Of a stretch of DNA of 64,000 nucleotides, positions 36,576 to 44,794 are shown one piece after another (position 1 is the first letter of the stretch; each line of letters starts with the position of its first letter). The notes under the pieces were generated by a model. It was not told where the DNA came from. It worked only from the letters and a program-made list of their open reading frames with translations, and ran no database searches. The translations under genes were made by a program, and so were the position numbers. Source of the stretch: Ruminococcus sp. GTDB taxonomy: Bacteria; Bacillota; Clostridia; Oscillospirales; Ruminococcaceae. Location of the stretch: contig JAFVCV010000046.1 of assembly GCA_017478965.1 (NCBI GenBank), forward strand, positions 1 to 64,000, written 5' to 3'.

Positions 36576-37259
36576 TCATTTATTGCGGTCTTTCAAGACC
36601 GATGCCGCTGCCCCGCAGCAGTAGACCTCTGCCGCTCCTATCTCCCTGAGTTTTTCGGCGCAGGTCCTGACAGTGGCGCCGGTGGTGATGACGTCGTCCA
36701 CGATAAGGATATTCTTCCCGCTTATATCATTATGCCCGGAGGCGGCTTTGTATACCTTGCGGGCGTGTATTTCTCTTTCTTTCTGTGAAAGGTGATGCTG
36801 CTCAGTGCTGTCATCATTTCTTTCCAGCAGAGTATAGTCCGTTTTTTTGCCCAGTATATCCGCCACGAACTCTGCTAACAGCTTAGCCTGGTTATAGCCC
36901 CGGCGGACCCGTTTCCTTACGCTCATAGGCACCGCTGTGACGATGTCCGTCCTCAGGTCCAGCCCTGTGAGAGCCAGCCTTTCGCATATTATCCCTGCGC
37001 ACAGCTCTGCAAAATTATCGCTCTCGCCGCTGTCCTTCATGCGGTAGATGAGGTCGGTGATCTTTCCCTCATAGCTGAAGGCTGCCGTCCCGCCGTCGGT
37101 ACCGCTGACCTCTATCGTTTTATTTTTGAGCAGCGGCATTTTTTCCCCGCAGGCCGGGCAGGTCAGCCCCTCCCAGCTTATCACCCTGCCGCACAGAGCA
37201 CACCGGTTCGGCAGAAAAATGTCAGCGATAAACTTATACCCGGCAGTCCTTTTCAGCAT
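36576..37259 (-). CDS. comF: ComF-family phosphoribosyltransferase-like protein
   Basis: The 227-residue protein has an N-terminal zinc-finger pair, CALC and CPAC (about residues 17-38), and a C-terminal phosphoribosyltransferase fold with the PRPP loop ILIVDDVITTGATV. ComF is needed for DNA uptake during natural transformation and binds the ComFA helicase; related proteins act in nucleotide salvage. No comFA is adjacent. It follows the next gene on the same strand at a distance of 78 nt, with a terminator-like stem between. Confidence 0.9.
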   Translation of the reverse strand: MLKRTAGYKFIADIFLPNRCALCGRVISWEGLTCPACGEKMPLLKNKTIEVSGTDGGTAAFSYEGKITDLIYRMKDSGESDNFAELCAGIICERLALTGLDLRTDIVTAVPMSVRKRVRRGYNQAKLLAEFVADILGKKTDYTLLERNDDSTEQHHLSQKEREIHARKVYKAASGHNDISGKNILIVDDVITTGATVRTCAEKLREIGAAEVYCCGAAASVLKDRNK

Positions 37260-37280
37260 ACTTTCACCGTCCCCTGAGAT

Positions 37281-37313
37281 AAAACGAAAGCCCGGAGCCG
37301 CAAAGCCCCGGGC
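37281..37313 (-). terminator. Terminator of the acidic protein gene
   Basis: GCCCGG (37290-37295) and CCGGGC (37308-37313) pair on the minus strand, followed by TTTCGTTTT. Confidence 0.65.
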
Positions 37314-37337
37314 GGAACTATCCTATCACCCCTGATA

Positions 37338-38834
37338 TCAGAGATAGCTGTTGTAGTCTGCATTCTCCTTGTTGATAGCCTCGATCTCGTCATTGATGTC
37401 AGCTACTATCTTCCCGGCATCGTCCTTTGCGGCGATGAGGGTGATGAGCTTAGCCTGCATCTCCTCGATCTCCTTTTTCATAGCCTCGACCTTGGTGTTG
37501 CAGTCAAACGCATTGTTCTCAGCGTCAGTCTTTTTGGACTTCAGTTCCTCGATCTTCTTGTTGTTCAGTGCGATCTGCTCTTGAGCAAATTGCCTCATTT
37601 TCTCCATAGCGGTCATACCCGCACTCGCCTCCTTAAAACTATCGGTCAACACCGATTCAGTAACATTTGTGATTTCAGCGTCATCTGACTTGCTGTCCCC
37701 GGCATTATCGCCGCTGTCGGTGCTCTCAGCCACGCCGGCTGCATCGGCCTTGTTTTCCTCAGCGCTCTCAGCCTTCTCGGTTCCTTTGAGCTCCATCTCC
37801 TTTTTCAGCTCCTCCACAAGGCTTATGCCCGGGATATCCTCTGTAAAGGTCTCAGTGTTCCTGGTAAGCTCCTTTTCCAGCACCTCTTCGCTGACAGGCT
37901 CGATGGAAGGGATCTCAGGCTCGCCGTCATCGCTGCCCATGCTGTCTATCAGGCTGACCTTATGCTCCTCTTTGGCCTTTTCTTCCTTGTTCTCGTCCGG
38001 CAGCAGGCTGACGGTATGCGGTTCGTTCGACTTAGGTGCGAACATATCCTTGGACTTGGCGGCCTCTTCCTCCAGCTTTGCCTCCATCTCAGGAGTCAGC
38101 CCGGTAAAGATCTCAGGCTCGCTTTCCTCTTCATAGGTATCCTGCTGTACCTCAGGTCCTGTGACCTCTGCCGCCGCAGTCTCAGCCGTCTCGACAGGCA
38201 CCTCGGTCTTCTTTTCTTCCTCGATCAGGCCGTAAGCTGCCGAAACAGGCTTGGGGTCATCACGCTTTGTATATGTAGGCGGATTGTACTTCCTTTTAAC
38301 GACCTTGGGCGTAGACTCCAGTCCGGTGGCGAACTCGCTCTCCGGCTCCTCCGAGGCTGGCTTGTCCTTGTTCTTCTCGGCATTGACTCTTCTGAAATGC
38401 TCCTCCATCAGGTCCTTGACTGCGTTGATATCAGCCTTGTCCCTTCCGAAGAATTCAGCGACTTCATTGACCGTCTTTGTCTTCAGGAGCTGTGCGATGC
38501 TCCTGGCGGTCTTGTCAAGGAAACCGGCTTCGTCCATGTCAAGATTGATAGTGGGAGCAGCTTCCTTATGCTCTTCCTTCTCGCTCTTGCCGCCCCTCTT
38601 GAAGAAACCGACGCCGGGTATCCTGCCCTTCTGCCCCTTCTCCTTTTCTTCACCGGCCGAATGGTCCAGCTTGGGCTGCTCGTAGGTCTGATACTCCGGG
38701 AAATACTTCTCCACTATGCCCACGATGTTTCCCTTAGGGATCTCCATGATCCTGCTGATATCGTCGAAACTATGTCCCTCCTTGTAAAGTCTTACGATCT
38801 TTTCGTTCGTAGTTTCGTCTTTCCTCTTTGCCAT
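37338..38834 (-). CDS. Acidic protein with N-terminal HTH and C-terminal coiled coil
   Basis: The 498-residue protein begins with a helix-turn-helix segment (about 10-45, IVRLYKEGHSFDDISRIMEI) of the kind found in site-specific DNA-binding proteins. A second helical segment at about 105-150 (NEVAEFFGRDKADINAVKDL) looks like another HTH. The middle (about 160-410) is low-complexity and rich in Glu, Asp, Ser and Pro, and the last 85 residues form a coiled coil. There is no membrane segment. Family unknown; a nucleoid- or chromosome-associated role is possible but inferred. Confidence 0.6.
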   Translation of the reverse strand: MAKRKDETTNEKIVRLYKEGHSFDDISRIMEIPKGNIVGIVEKYFPEYQTYEQPKLDHSAGEEKEKGQKGRIPGVGFFKRGGKSEKEEHKEAAPTINLDMDEAGFLDKTARSIAQLLKTKTVNEVAEFFGRDKADINAVKDLMEEHFRRVNAEKNKDKPASEEPESEFATGLESTPKVVKRKYNPPTYTKRDDPKPVSAAYGLIEEEKKTEVPVETAETAAAEVTGPEVQQDTYEEESEPEIFTGLTPEMEAKLEEEAAKSKDMFAPKSNEPHTVSLLPDENKEEKAKEEHKVSLIDSMGSDDGEPEIPSIEPVSEEVLEKELTRNTETFTEDIPGISLVEELKKEMELKGTEKAESAEENKADAAGVAESTDSGDNAGDSKSDDAEITNVTESVLTDSFKEASAGMTAMEKMRQFAQEQIALNNKKIEELKSKKTDAENNAFDCNTKVEAMKKEIEEMQAKLITLIAAKDDAGKIVADINDEIEAINKENADYNSYL

Positions 38835-39050
38835 GAAAAACTCATTCCTTCCATTGAATTAGTGAATAGCAGCAAACGGCCTGTGTGAAAGATCGCACTC
38901 CGTTCACCATAACGGACCAAAGCCCCGGCACGGGCAATGTCCCGCAGGGCCTGTGTTCAGCGATATGGTTTAATATTTTGATAAAATGCTCACAGCACTT
39001 TCCCGGACCGCTGAAAAACACCGGACTGCCCAAAGTTCAATCTACATTAT

Positions 39051-39079
39051 ATTATACAATATTCCGAGTAAATTGTCAA
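39051..39079 (-). promoter_or_regulatory. Promoter of the acidic protein gene
   Basis: On the minus strand TTGACA (39074-39079) and TATAAT (39051-39056) are exactly 17 bp apart. It gives a leader of about 210 nt (38835-39045) with no recognised riboswitch. Confidence 0.85.
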
Positions 39080-39165
39080 TACAATTTATAAAAAACACCA
39101 ACAAAAATTTCAATTATTTTTCATAAATATTGCCAAGATGTTTACATTAGATAACAAAACACCCG

Positions 39166-39813
39166 TCACTGTCTCCCTGCGGCAGGTGAAAGTGCGCTTT
39201 TTGCTGCCGCTGTGAAGAGCTTTATTTTTTTCTCATCTTTTCCTATGCCGCTGTCGTTCTCCACCCCGGAGGAAACGTCCACGCAGTCAGGTCTGACGGT
39301 CCTGACTGCCCTTGCCACGTTTTCAGGAGTAAGCCCGCCGGCGAGAATGAACAGCCTGCCGTCACGCTCTGTATTTTTGAGCAGCTCCCAGTCGAAGGTC
39401 TTGCCGCTGCCGTATTCTGCGGCGTCGAAAACGTAGCCCGCTATCTTTTCGTTTTTGGCATACTTTCCCAGTTCCTTCAGGTCTGTCACGTTGAAGGCCT
39501 TCAGTACCGGCAGTTCTGCGGCCTGGAGAGCGGCTTCGCTCACCGGCCCGTGGATCTGGATAAAGTCGAAACCGGCGCTGTTGATGGCCCTGATCTGCTC
39601 CTCGTCCGGGGAAACGGTCACAGCCACCTTTCTGACACCGTCGCCGAAGGCTGCCAGAACTTCCCCGGCCCTTTCAAGGCTCAGACAGCGCTTGCTTTTC
39701 GGGAAAAACACTACTATCCCGCCCATATCGGCCCCGGCTTCGGTAACGGCCCTGGCCTCCTGTGGGGTGGTTATACCGCATATCTTGACCATGATCTCCC
39801 TGTTCTCTTCCAT
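39166..39813 (-). CDS. trpF: Phosphoribosylanthranilate isomerase
   Basis: The 215-residue TIM-barrel enzyme rearranges phosphoribosylanthranilate in tryptophan synthesis. The N-terminal strand KICGIT holds the catalytic Cys12, the general acid aspartate is in FDAAEYGSGKTFDW, and the phosphate loops read AGGLTPENV and DVSSGVE. No other trp gene lies in the window, so it is either split from the operon or serves histidine-like side reactions. I chose ATG 39813 behind GGGAGG; the frame is open 81 codons further upstream without family similarity. ATG 39792 is an alternative. Confidence 0.9.
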   Translation of the reverse strand: MEENREIMVKICGITTPQEARAVTEAGADMGGIVVFFPKSKRCLSLERAGEVLAAFGDGVRKVAVTVSPDEEQIRAINSAGFDFIQIHGPVSEAALQAAELPVLKAFNVTDLKELGKYAKNEKIAGYVFDAAEYGSGKTFDWELLKNTERDGRLFILAGGLTPENVARAVRTVRPDCVDVSSGVENDSGIGKDEKKIKLFTAAAKSALSPAAGRQ

Positions 39814-40208
39814 GGGCGCAGCACCTCCCTGTTCTTTCTGAAATATTCCCGGCAGCATCCCCAAAGCTCCGTTGACTCTGCGATTATACACCATAATTGT
39901 TAATCCAATATGAACCGCCCTGTTTTCCCACATATCAAAAAACGTTTTCGTTAACAGACCGTGAACTTGTAGGCAAGCGTTCTGAGCGTAAATAAAAAAC
40001 GAAAACAGCCCGCTGCTAGGTGCCGGGAGAATGATACGGCTTTGTTCAACGCTCACAAGTAAGGACCTGGATTAACTGGCATAATGCTATATTTTTAGAA
40101 ATTTTAACTTTACCCTTGATTTTTTTCTGAAATGCTGTATAATCTTATTAGGGGGCAGAGGGGCCTCCTGGGAAAACGGGGGATCATTGCAGCACTGAGG
40201 TGGATATC
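39814..40208. other. Structured intergenic region between trpF and the GGDEF-EAL gene
   Basis: No gene is seen. GTTTTCGTT (39944-39952) can pair with AACGAAAAC (39998-40006), and ACTTGT..AGCGTT (39965-39981) with AACGCT.ACAAGT (40048-40060). The two stems interlock, so they exclude each other or form a pseudoknot. On the minus strand the first is followed by GTTTTTTG, like an attenuator ahead of trpF. A TATAAT at 39883-39888 (minus) and the promoter of the next gene at 40116-40143 flank it. Confidence 0.5.
40116..40143 (+). promoter_or_regulatory. Promoter of the GGDEF-EAL gene
   Basis: TTGATT (40116-40121) and TATAAT (40138-40143) are 16 bp apart, leading into a leader of about 60 nt. Confidence 0.7.
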
Positions 40209-41897
40209 ATGGCAAACGAACTGGAGCTGATAGAGAGATCGTTCGCTAAAGTCTCGCTGTCCGACAAGGCGGACATCAGCAGCTTTGGCGAGGCCGTCAG
40301 GCCCGTGGCAGAGGCCTACGGGTGCAGCTGCATAGTCTGTGAAGTGCCTGTGAAAAAGGGACGCAAACAGACCTATGTGTTATACGGCGGCGAAAATTAC
40401 GAAAAATACATACAGTTTCTGTCCTCCGGAGAAGAGGACGGCGGCAGGGTCGTAAGGTCCGTGGGGGAGCCAGGGGTCTGGGGCTCGGCGCAGGTCATAT
40501 GGGTGTGCCCTGAGGATATGCCGCCCGATGACAGAACCAGGGAGGACCTGAGCTTTATCTGCCGGCTCATATGTCTGATGACCGAGAGGATAAGGCTGAA
40601 CATGATGGCAAGACGCTTTTTCTACACTGACGAAGTGACGGGCCTTGACAACATAAACGGTCTGATGAGGTTCACGAATTCTCTGAAAAACAAGGGGAAC
40701 GCCCACTGCTATTGTGCGGCGCAGCTCAATCTGGTGGGGTATAACTACATAAACAAAAAGGTGGGCTATAGGGCCGGCAACAGGCTTTTAAAGCAGTACT
40801 GCTCGAAGATGAGGGGGCTGCTATGCGAGGACGAGACGATGGCCAGGCTGGGCGGCGACAATTTCATGATCGTCTACAAACGGGAGAACGGGCCGAAGAT
40901 AGAAAAGGCCATCGAGGGCATCGCCGTGCGCTGCCGGTCAAATTCGGCGCAGCGCCGTTTTGTGATCTCCGCCCGGGCGGGCATATACGATATAAGGTAC
41001 CCTGAGGAGCCTTTCGAGGTCATTTTCAGTCACACCGCCGCTACACTGAACTATGCCAGAAAATTCGGCCGGACCAGCATAATACGCTACTCTGAGGAGA
41101 TCGAGAGGCGTGTGATGGAATACAAGGGCTATGTTCAGCGGTTCAGGGAGGGCCTTGAAAAACAGGAATTCTTCGTGGTCTTCCAGCCAAAGGTCTACAC
41201 CAGGGACAATACCCTTTACGGCGGCGAGGCTCTGGTCAGGTGGGACCGTGGGGGCAGCGTCATATATCCCGGAGACTTCATCGAGGTACTGGAGCAGGAA
41301 CATCTTATAGCCACACTGGACCTTTACGTTCTTGAACACACCTGCATGGCACTGAGAAAATGGATAGACAGCGGCGCCGATCCGGTGAAGATCTCGGTGA
41401 ATTTTTCCAACGACCATCTCTGGGACAGCGGACTGGTGGACGACATAGTGGCAGTGGTGGACCGCTACGGCATCGACCACAGCCTGATAGAGATAGAGAT
41501 GACCGAAACTGCGGACGTCAACGAGATACCGCAGCTGATGACCTATGTGGAACTGCTGCACAGCAACGGCTTTACGGTGGCTATGGACGATTTCGGAACA
41601 GGCTACTCCTCTTTGCAGATACTCCAGTCCGTCAGCGTGGACGTGCTGAAAATAGACCGCTCTTTCGTCACTGCGGTGGCAGAGGACAAGAACAAGCGTG
41701 AAAACGTCATTCTGCGCCACATCATAAATATGGCCGACGACCTTGGGGTGGAGATTGTGGCCGAGGGCGTGGAGACCGGTATCCAGAGGGAGAACCTTAT
41801 CGGGATGAACTGCCACAGGATCCAGGGCTATGTTTTCGACAAGCCCCTCAGCGAGGACGAGTTCATGGAAAGGATAAGGGCCAGGACATATATATAA
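40209..41897 (+). CDS. GGDEF-EAL protein, likely c-di-GMP phosphodiesterase
   Basis: The 562-residue protein has a N-terminal sensory part (1-140, GAF-like), a GGDEF domain whose signature is degenerate (GGDNF at about 220), and an EAL domain (about 305-560) with EALVRW, EMTET, MDDFGTGYSS, DVLKIDRSF and VAEGVE all intact. The EAL part should hydrolyse c-di-GMP and the GGDEF part more likely binds GTP or c-di-GMP than makes it. There is no membrane helix. I chose ATG 40209 over the GTG at 40200. The EPS genes a few kb away are natural c-di-GMP targets, which is inference. Confidence 0.9.
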   Translation: MANELELIERSFAKVSLSDKADISSFGEAVRPVAEAYGCSCIVCEVPVKKGRKQTYVLYGGENYEKYIQFLSSGEEDGGRVVRSVGEPGVWGSAQVIWVCPEDMPPDDRTREDLSFICRLICLMTERIRLNMMARRFFYTDEVTGLDNINGLMRFTNSLKNKGNAHCYCAAQLNLVGYNYINKKVGYRAGNRLLKQYCSKMRGLLCEDETMARLGGDNFMIVYKRENGPKIEKAIEGIAVRCRSNSAQRRFVISARAGIYDIRYPEEPFEVIFSHTAATLNYARKFGRTSIIRYSEEIERRVMEYKGYVQRFREGLEKQEFFVVFQPKVYTRDNTLYGGEALVRWDRGGSVIYPGDFIEVLEQEHLIATLDLYVLEHTCMALRKWIDSGADPVKISVNFSNDHLWDSGLVDDIVAVVDRYGIDHSLIEIEMTETADVNEIPQLMTYVELLHSNGFTVAMDDFGTGYSSLQILQSVSVDVLKIDRSFVTAVAEDKNKRENVILRHIINMADDLGVEIVAEGVETGIQRENLIGMNCHRIQGYVFDKPLSEDEFMERIRARTYI

Positions 41898-41901
41898 GAT
41901 C

Positions 41902-41938
41902 AAGCGTGTACCTCCTGCAAAGGGGATACACGCTTTTC
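41902..41938 (+). terminator. Terminator of the GGDEF-EAL gene
   Basis: AAGCGTGTA (41902-41910) pairs with TACACGCTT (41927-41935), followed by TTCC. Confidence 0.7.
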
Positions 41939-43471
41939 CTACTGTCCCATCCAGTATTTTCTGTCCAATGATCTGTACTGTATCGCCAAAGAGATGTGCT
42001 CCTCGCTGATAGTCCCGCACCCGTCCATATCTGCAATGGTCCGGGAGACTTTCATTATCTTCTCGTAGGCCCTGCCCGACATACCAAGCTTGTCAAAGAC
42101 CGCTGACATGAGCTTTTGCGCACCGGGAGCCAGTATGCAGACCTTGTTGAGCATATCCGGCGTGATAAGTGCGTTGCAGCTTATCCCCGTGCCACGGTAG
42201 CGCTCAGTCTGTATGTCCCTGGCCTTCTGTACCCTTGCCCTGATGGCGGCAGAGCTTTCCTCTTTCTCTTTGGAGGATATCTCCGAATACTCCACCGGCA
42301 GGGCCTCGATATGGATATCAAATCTGTCCAGCAGGGGACCGGAGATGCGGTTGAGATAATTCGTCACCTGTTTCTGAGAGCATATGCACTTGCGGGTGGG
42401 GTGGCCGTAGTAGCCGCAGGGACAGGGGTTCATGGCACCGATGAGCATGAACGAGCTGGGGTAGGTTATGCTGCCCGAAACTCTCGAAATGGTCACGACC
42501 CGGTCCTCCAGGGGCTGCCTGAGTATCTCCAGGGCCGACCGTGAGAATTCCGGCAGCTCGTCTAAAAACAGCAGTCCGTTATGGGCTAATGATATCTCTC
42601 CCGGTTTCGGTATGCTGCCGCCGCCGGCAAGGCCAGCCGCAGAAACGGTGTGGTGAGGGGCCCGGAAGGGCCTGGTGGTTATGAGGGGTTCGTTCTTGTC
42701 GATGTGTCCCGCCACTGAATGGATATTGGTCGTTTCGATGGACTCCTCAAAGGTCATGGCCGGAAGTATGGAGGGCATACGCTTGGCCAGCATGGATTTT
42801 CCGGAGCCGGGGGAGCCTACCATTATGACGTTGTGCCCTCCGGCTGCCGCAGTTTCCAGAGCTTTTTTTGCCGCCATCTGCCCCTTGACGTCCGCAAAGT
42901 CCAGGGAGCCGAAATAATCGGGCCTGCCCGGCTTGTAGGGCGCTGCGGGGACGATCTGCGCTTTCCCGGTCAGGTGGAACACCAGTTCCCCTATGGAATT
43001 GACCCCATAGCAGCTGACTCCCTCCACCACCGAGGCCTCCCTCAGGTTCTCCGCCGGTACATAGACCTGTTCAAGACCCTGCTCCATTGCCTTTATGACC
43101 ATCGGCAGCACCCCCTGCAGGCACCTTATCTCGCCGCTCAGGGATACCTCGCCTATGAAAGCGGCCTTGCTGAGTCTGGCGTCGTCGGCTATGCCCATCA
43201 CCCTCAGCAGCGCCACCGCTATGGCAAGGTCATGGACCGAGCCGGTCTTTTTTACGTCCGCCGGGGCCAGATTCACCAGTACCCTCTGCTGGGGAAAGTT
43301 TATCCCGCAGCAGCGAAAGGCCGACCTTATCCTTTCCCGGCTCTCCTTTATTGCGGCGTCGGCCAGTCCCACGATGTCAAAGCTGGGTATGCCTTTGGAG
43401 GCCTCTATCTCCACATAGACCGGGTAGGCGTTCAGTCCTAATAGCCCCAGACTGTTGATGCTAGCAAACAT
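41939..43471 (-). CDS. comM: YifB/ComM-family Mg chelatase-like AAA+ ATPase
   Basis: The 510-residue protein has an N-terminal Lon-like domain (about 1-170, with VHDLAIAVALLRV), the P-loop GSPGSGKS (219-226), a Walker B near LLFLDELPEFSR, a zinc-like CPCGYYGHPTRKCICS insertion and the C-terminal Mg_chelatase_C helices. ComM is a branch-migration helicase in natural transformation, which goes with comF 4 kb away. Its ATG directly follows the stop of the hydrolase gene (TAAATG), so translation is coupled. Confidence 0.93.
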   Translation of the reverse strand: MFASINSLGLLGLNAYPVYVEIEASKGIPSFDIVGLADAAIKESRERIRSAFRCCGINFPQQRVLVNLAPADVKKTGSVHDLAIAVALLRVMGIADDARLSKAAFIGEVSLSGEIRCLQGVLPMVIKAMEQGLEQVYVPAENLREASVVEGVSCYGVNSIGELVFHLTGKAQIVPAAPYKPGRPDYFGSLDFADVKGQMAAKKALETAAAGGHNVIMVGSPGSGKSMLAKRMPSILPAMTFEESIETTNIHSVAGHIDKNEPLITTRPFRAPHHTVSAAGLAGGGSIPKPGEISLAHNGLLFLDELPEFSRSALEILRQPLEDRVVTISRVSGSITYPSSFMLIGAMNPCPCGYYGHPTRKCICSQKQVTNYLNRISGPLLDRFDIHIEALPVEYSEISSKEKEESSAAIRARVQKARDIQTERYRGTGISCNALITPDMLNKVCILAPGAQKLMSAVFDKLGMSGRAYEKIMKVSRTIADMDGCGTISEEHISLAIQYRSLDRKYWMGQ

Positions 43472-44521
43472 TTAATCTTCCCCGTTTTCTGTCTGGCGCT
43501 CCTGAGTGTCTTTGCGTTCCTCCATGCTCCTGCATACCGAGAACAGGAAGTCCGTAACGTCGCTGTAGACCTCGCCCTTGTTTATCTCGTTGGTCAGCTC
43601 GTGCCTTGCGCCGTTATAGATCTTCATCTCCACATCACAGTCGTAGAGCCGCAGCTTGTTGTAGACCTTGAGCACTCCCTTGCCGTAGTTGCCCACCGGG
43701 TCGGCGCTGCCGGAGATAAGATAGGTAGGCAGGTCCTTGGGATATTTCTCGAATGCCTTGTCCCTGTTCACAAAGAACATGACTTCCACCAGATTGCGGT
43801 AGCCGTTGACAGTGAAGTTAAAGGTGCAGAAGGGGTCCGCAGCGTAAGCGTCAACAAGGTCCGGGTCACGGGAGAGCCAGTCGTATTTGGTCCGGCAGTC
43901 CTTTATCTTTTTGTTGTAAACGCCCTTTTTTCCGAAAAACAGCTTTGACATCAGGTCCAGACGGTATCTGTCGCCGTGTATCTTTTCCAGGCCGTCCAGT
44001 ATCATCAGCAGCTGCGGCTCGGCGCCCAGTCCGCTGCCGGTGCCGCTTATTATGGCACCGCTCAGTTCACAGCCGTACTTCTCGATGTAGGCACGGCTCA
44101 GAAAACTGCCCATGCTGTGGCCGAAGAGAAAGTAGGGGATACCCGGGTATTTGGTCTTTGCTATGCCGGTCAGTGTGTGCATATCGGCCACCTGCTTCTG
44201 CCAGCCAAGCTTTCCGGCGGTGTAGCCAAGGTCGTTGTCCTCAGGGACGTTCCCGCTGCCCTCAGGCACCGCAGTCAGTCCGTGACCCAGGTGGTCATTT
44301 CCGCAGACCGCAAAGCCGAGTTCAGTAAGGTAAACGCAGAAATTATGGTATCTGCCGAAATATTCGTCCATCCCGTGGGCTATCTGCACAACGCCCCTGA
44401 CCCTGTCCGCCGGGCCGATCGGCTCGTAGAAGGAATAGTGTATATCCCTGCCCTTTTCCTTCGAGGGATAGCAGCCCTCGGTCATGGTATATGAAAGACC
44501 GTATTCTTTATTCTCACTCAT
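43472..44521 (-). CDS. Alpha/beta hydrolase, monoacylglycerol lipase/lysophospholipase type
   Basis: The 349-residue enzyme has the alpha/beta hydrolase nucleophile elbow GHSMGS with Ser136, an oxyanion region VVQIAHGMDEY and a late ISGSADPVGNYG that positions the acid, then NGARHELTNE with the catalytic histidine. This set is typical of the YtpA/PldB lysophospholipase subfamily. It lacks a signal peptide. It begins a two-gene unit with comM, with ATG 44521 preceded by GGGAGGT. Confidence 0.88.
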   Translation of the reverse strand: MSENKEYGLSYTMTEGCYPSKEKGRDIHYSFYEPIGPADRVRGVVQIAHGMDEYFGRYHNFCVYLTELGFAVCGNDHLGHGLTAVPEGSGNVPEDNDLGYTAGKLGWQKQVADMHTLTGIAKTKYPGIPYFLFGHSMGSFLSRAYIEKYGCELSGAIISGTGSGLGAEPQLLMILDGLEKIHGDRYRLDLMSKLFFGKKGVYNKKIKDCRTKYDWLSRDPDLVDAYAADPFCTFNFTVNGYRNLVEVMFFVNRDKAFEKYPKDLPTYLISGSADPVGNYGKGVLKVYNKLRLYDCDVEMKIYNGARHELTNEINKGEVYSDVTDFLFSVCRSMEERKDTQERQTENGED

Positions 44522-44569
44522 TTTTATTACCTCCCGTAAAAGATGGACCTTAGCACAGGCCGTGGCTTT

Positions 44570-44598
44570 ATTATATCATAGTTTCTTCTAATAATCAA
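44570..44598 (-). promoter_or_regulatory. Promoter of the hydrolase-comM unit
   Basis: On the minus strand TTGATT (44593-44598) and TATAAT (44570-44575) are 17 bp apart. Confidence 0.75.
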
Positions 44599-44680
44599 GT
44601 GCGATACTTGATAGTTTTTGTTTATTTTCTAAAAAACGACACCGCAATCGTTTTAAATTGTTAAAAAATTATTACGCCCC

Positions 44681-44708
44681 TTGCTAAATTTTCAAAACGT
44701 GTTATAAT
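44681..44708 (+). promoter_or_regulatory. Promoter of the phosphohexomutase gene
   Basis: TTGCTA (44681-44686) and TATAAT (44703-44708) are 16 bp apart, about 85 nt ahead of the ATG. Confidence 0.65.
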
Positions 44709-44794
44709 AGGAATAACGGTGAAATATAATGATATTTATTAATTTTGCCTAGGCTAACTTTTGGCGAGAAAAATTTTTGACGAGGTGACTTATC

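Noticed and set aside
39814..40056. Upstream extension of trpF by 81 codons
   Set aside because: No similarity to TrpF before KICGIT; a GGGAGG site and ATG at 39813 fit the normal length.
40938..42020. 360-codon frame antisense to the EAL domain
   Set aside because: It runs through the terminator at 41902 and into comM without a family match.
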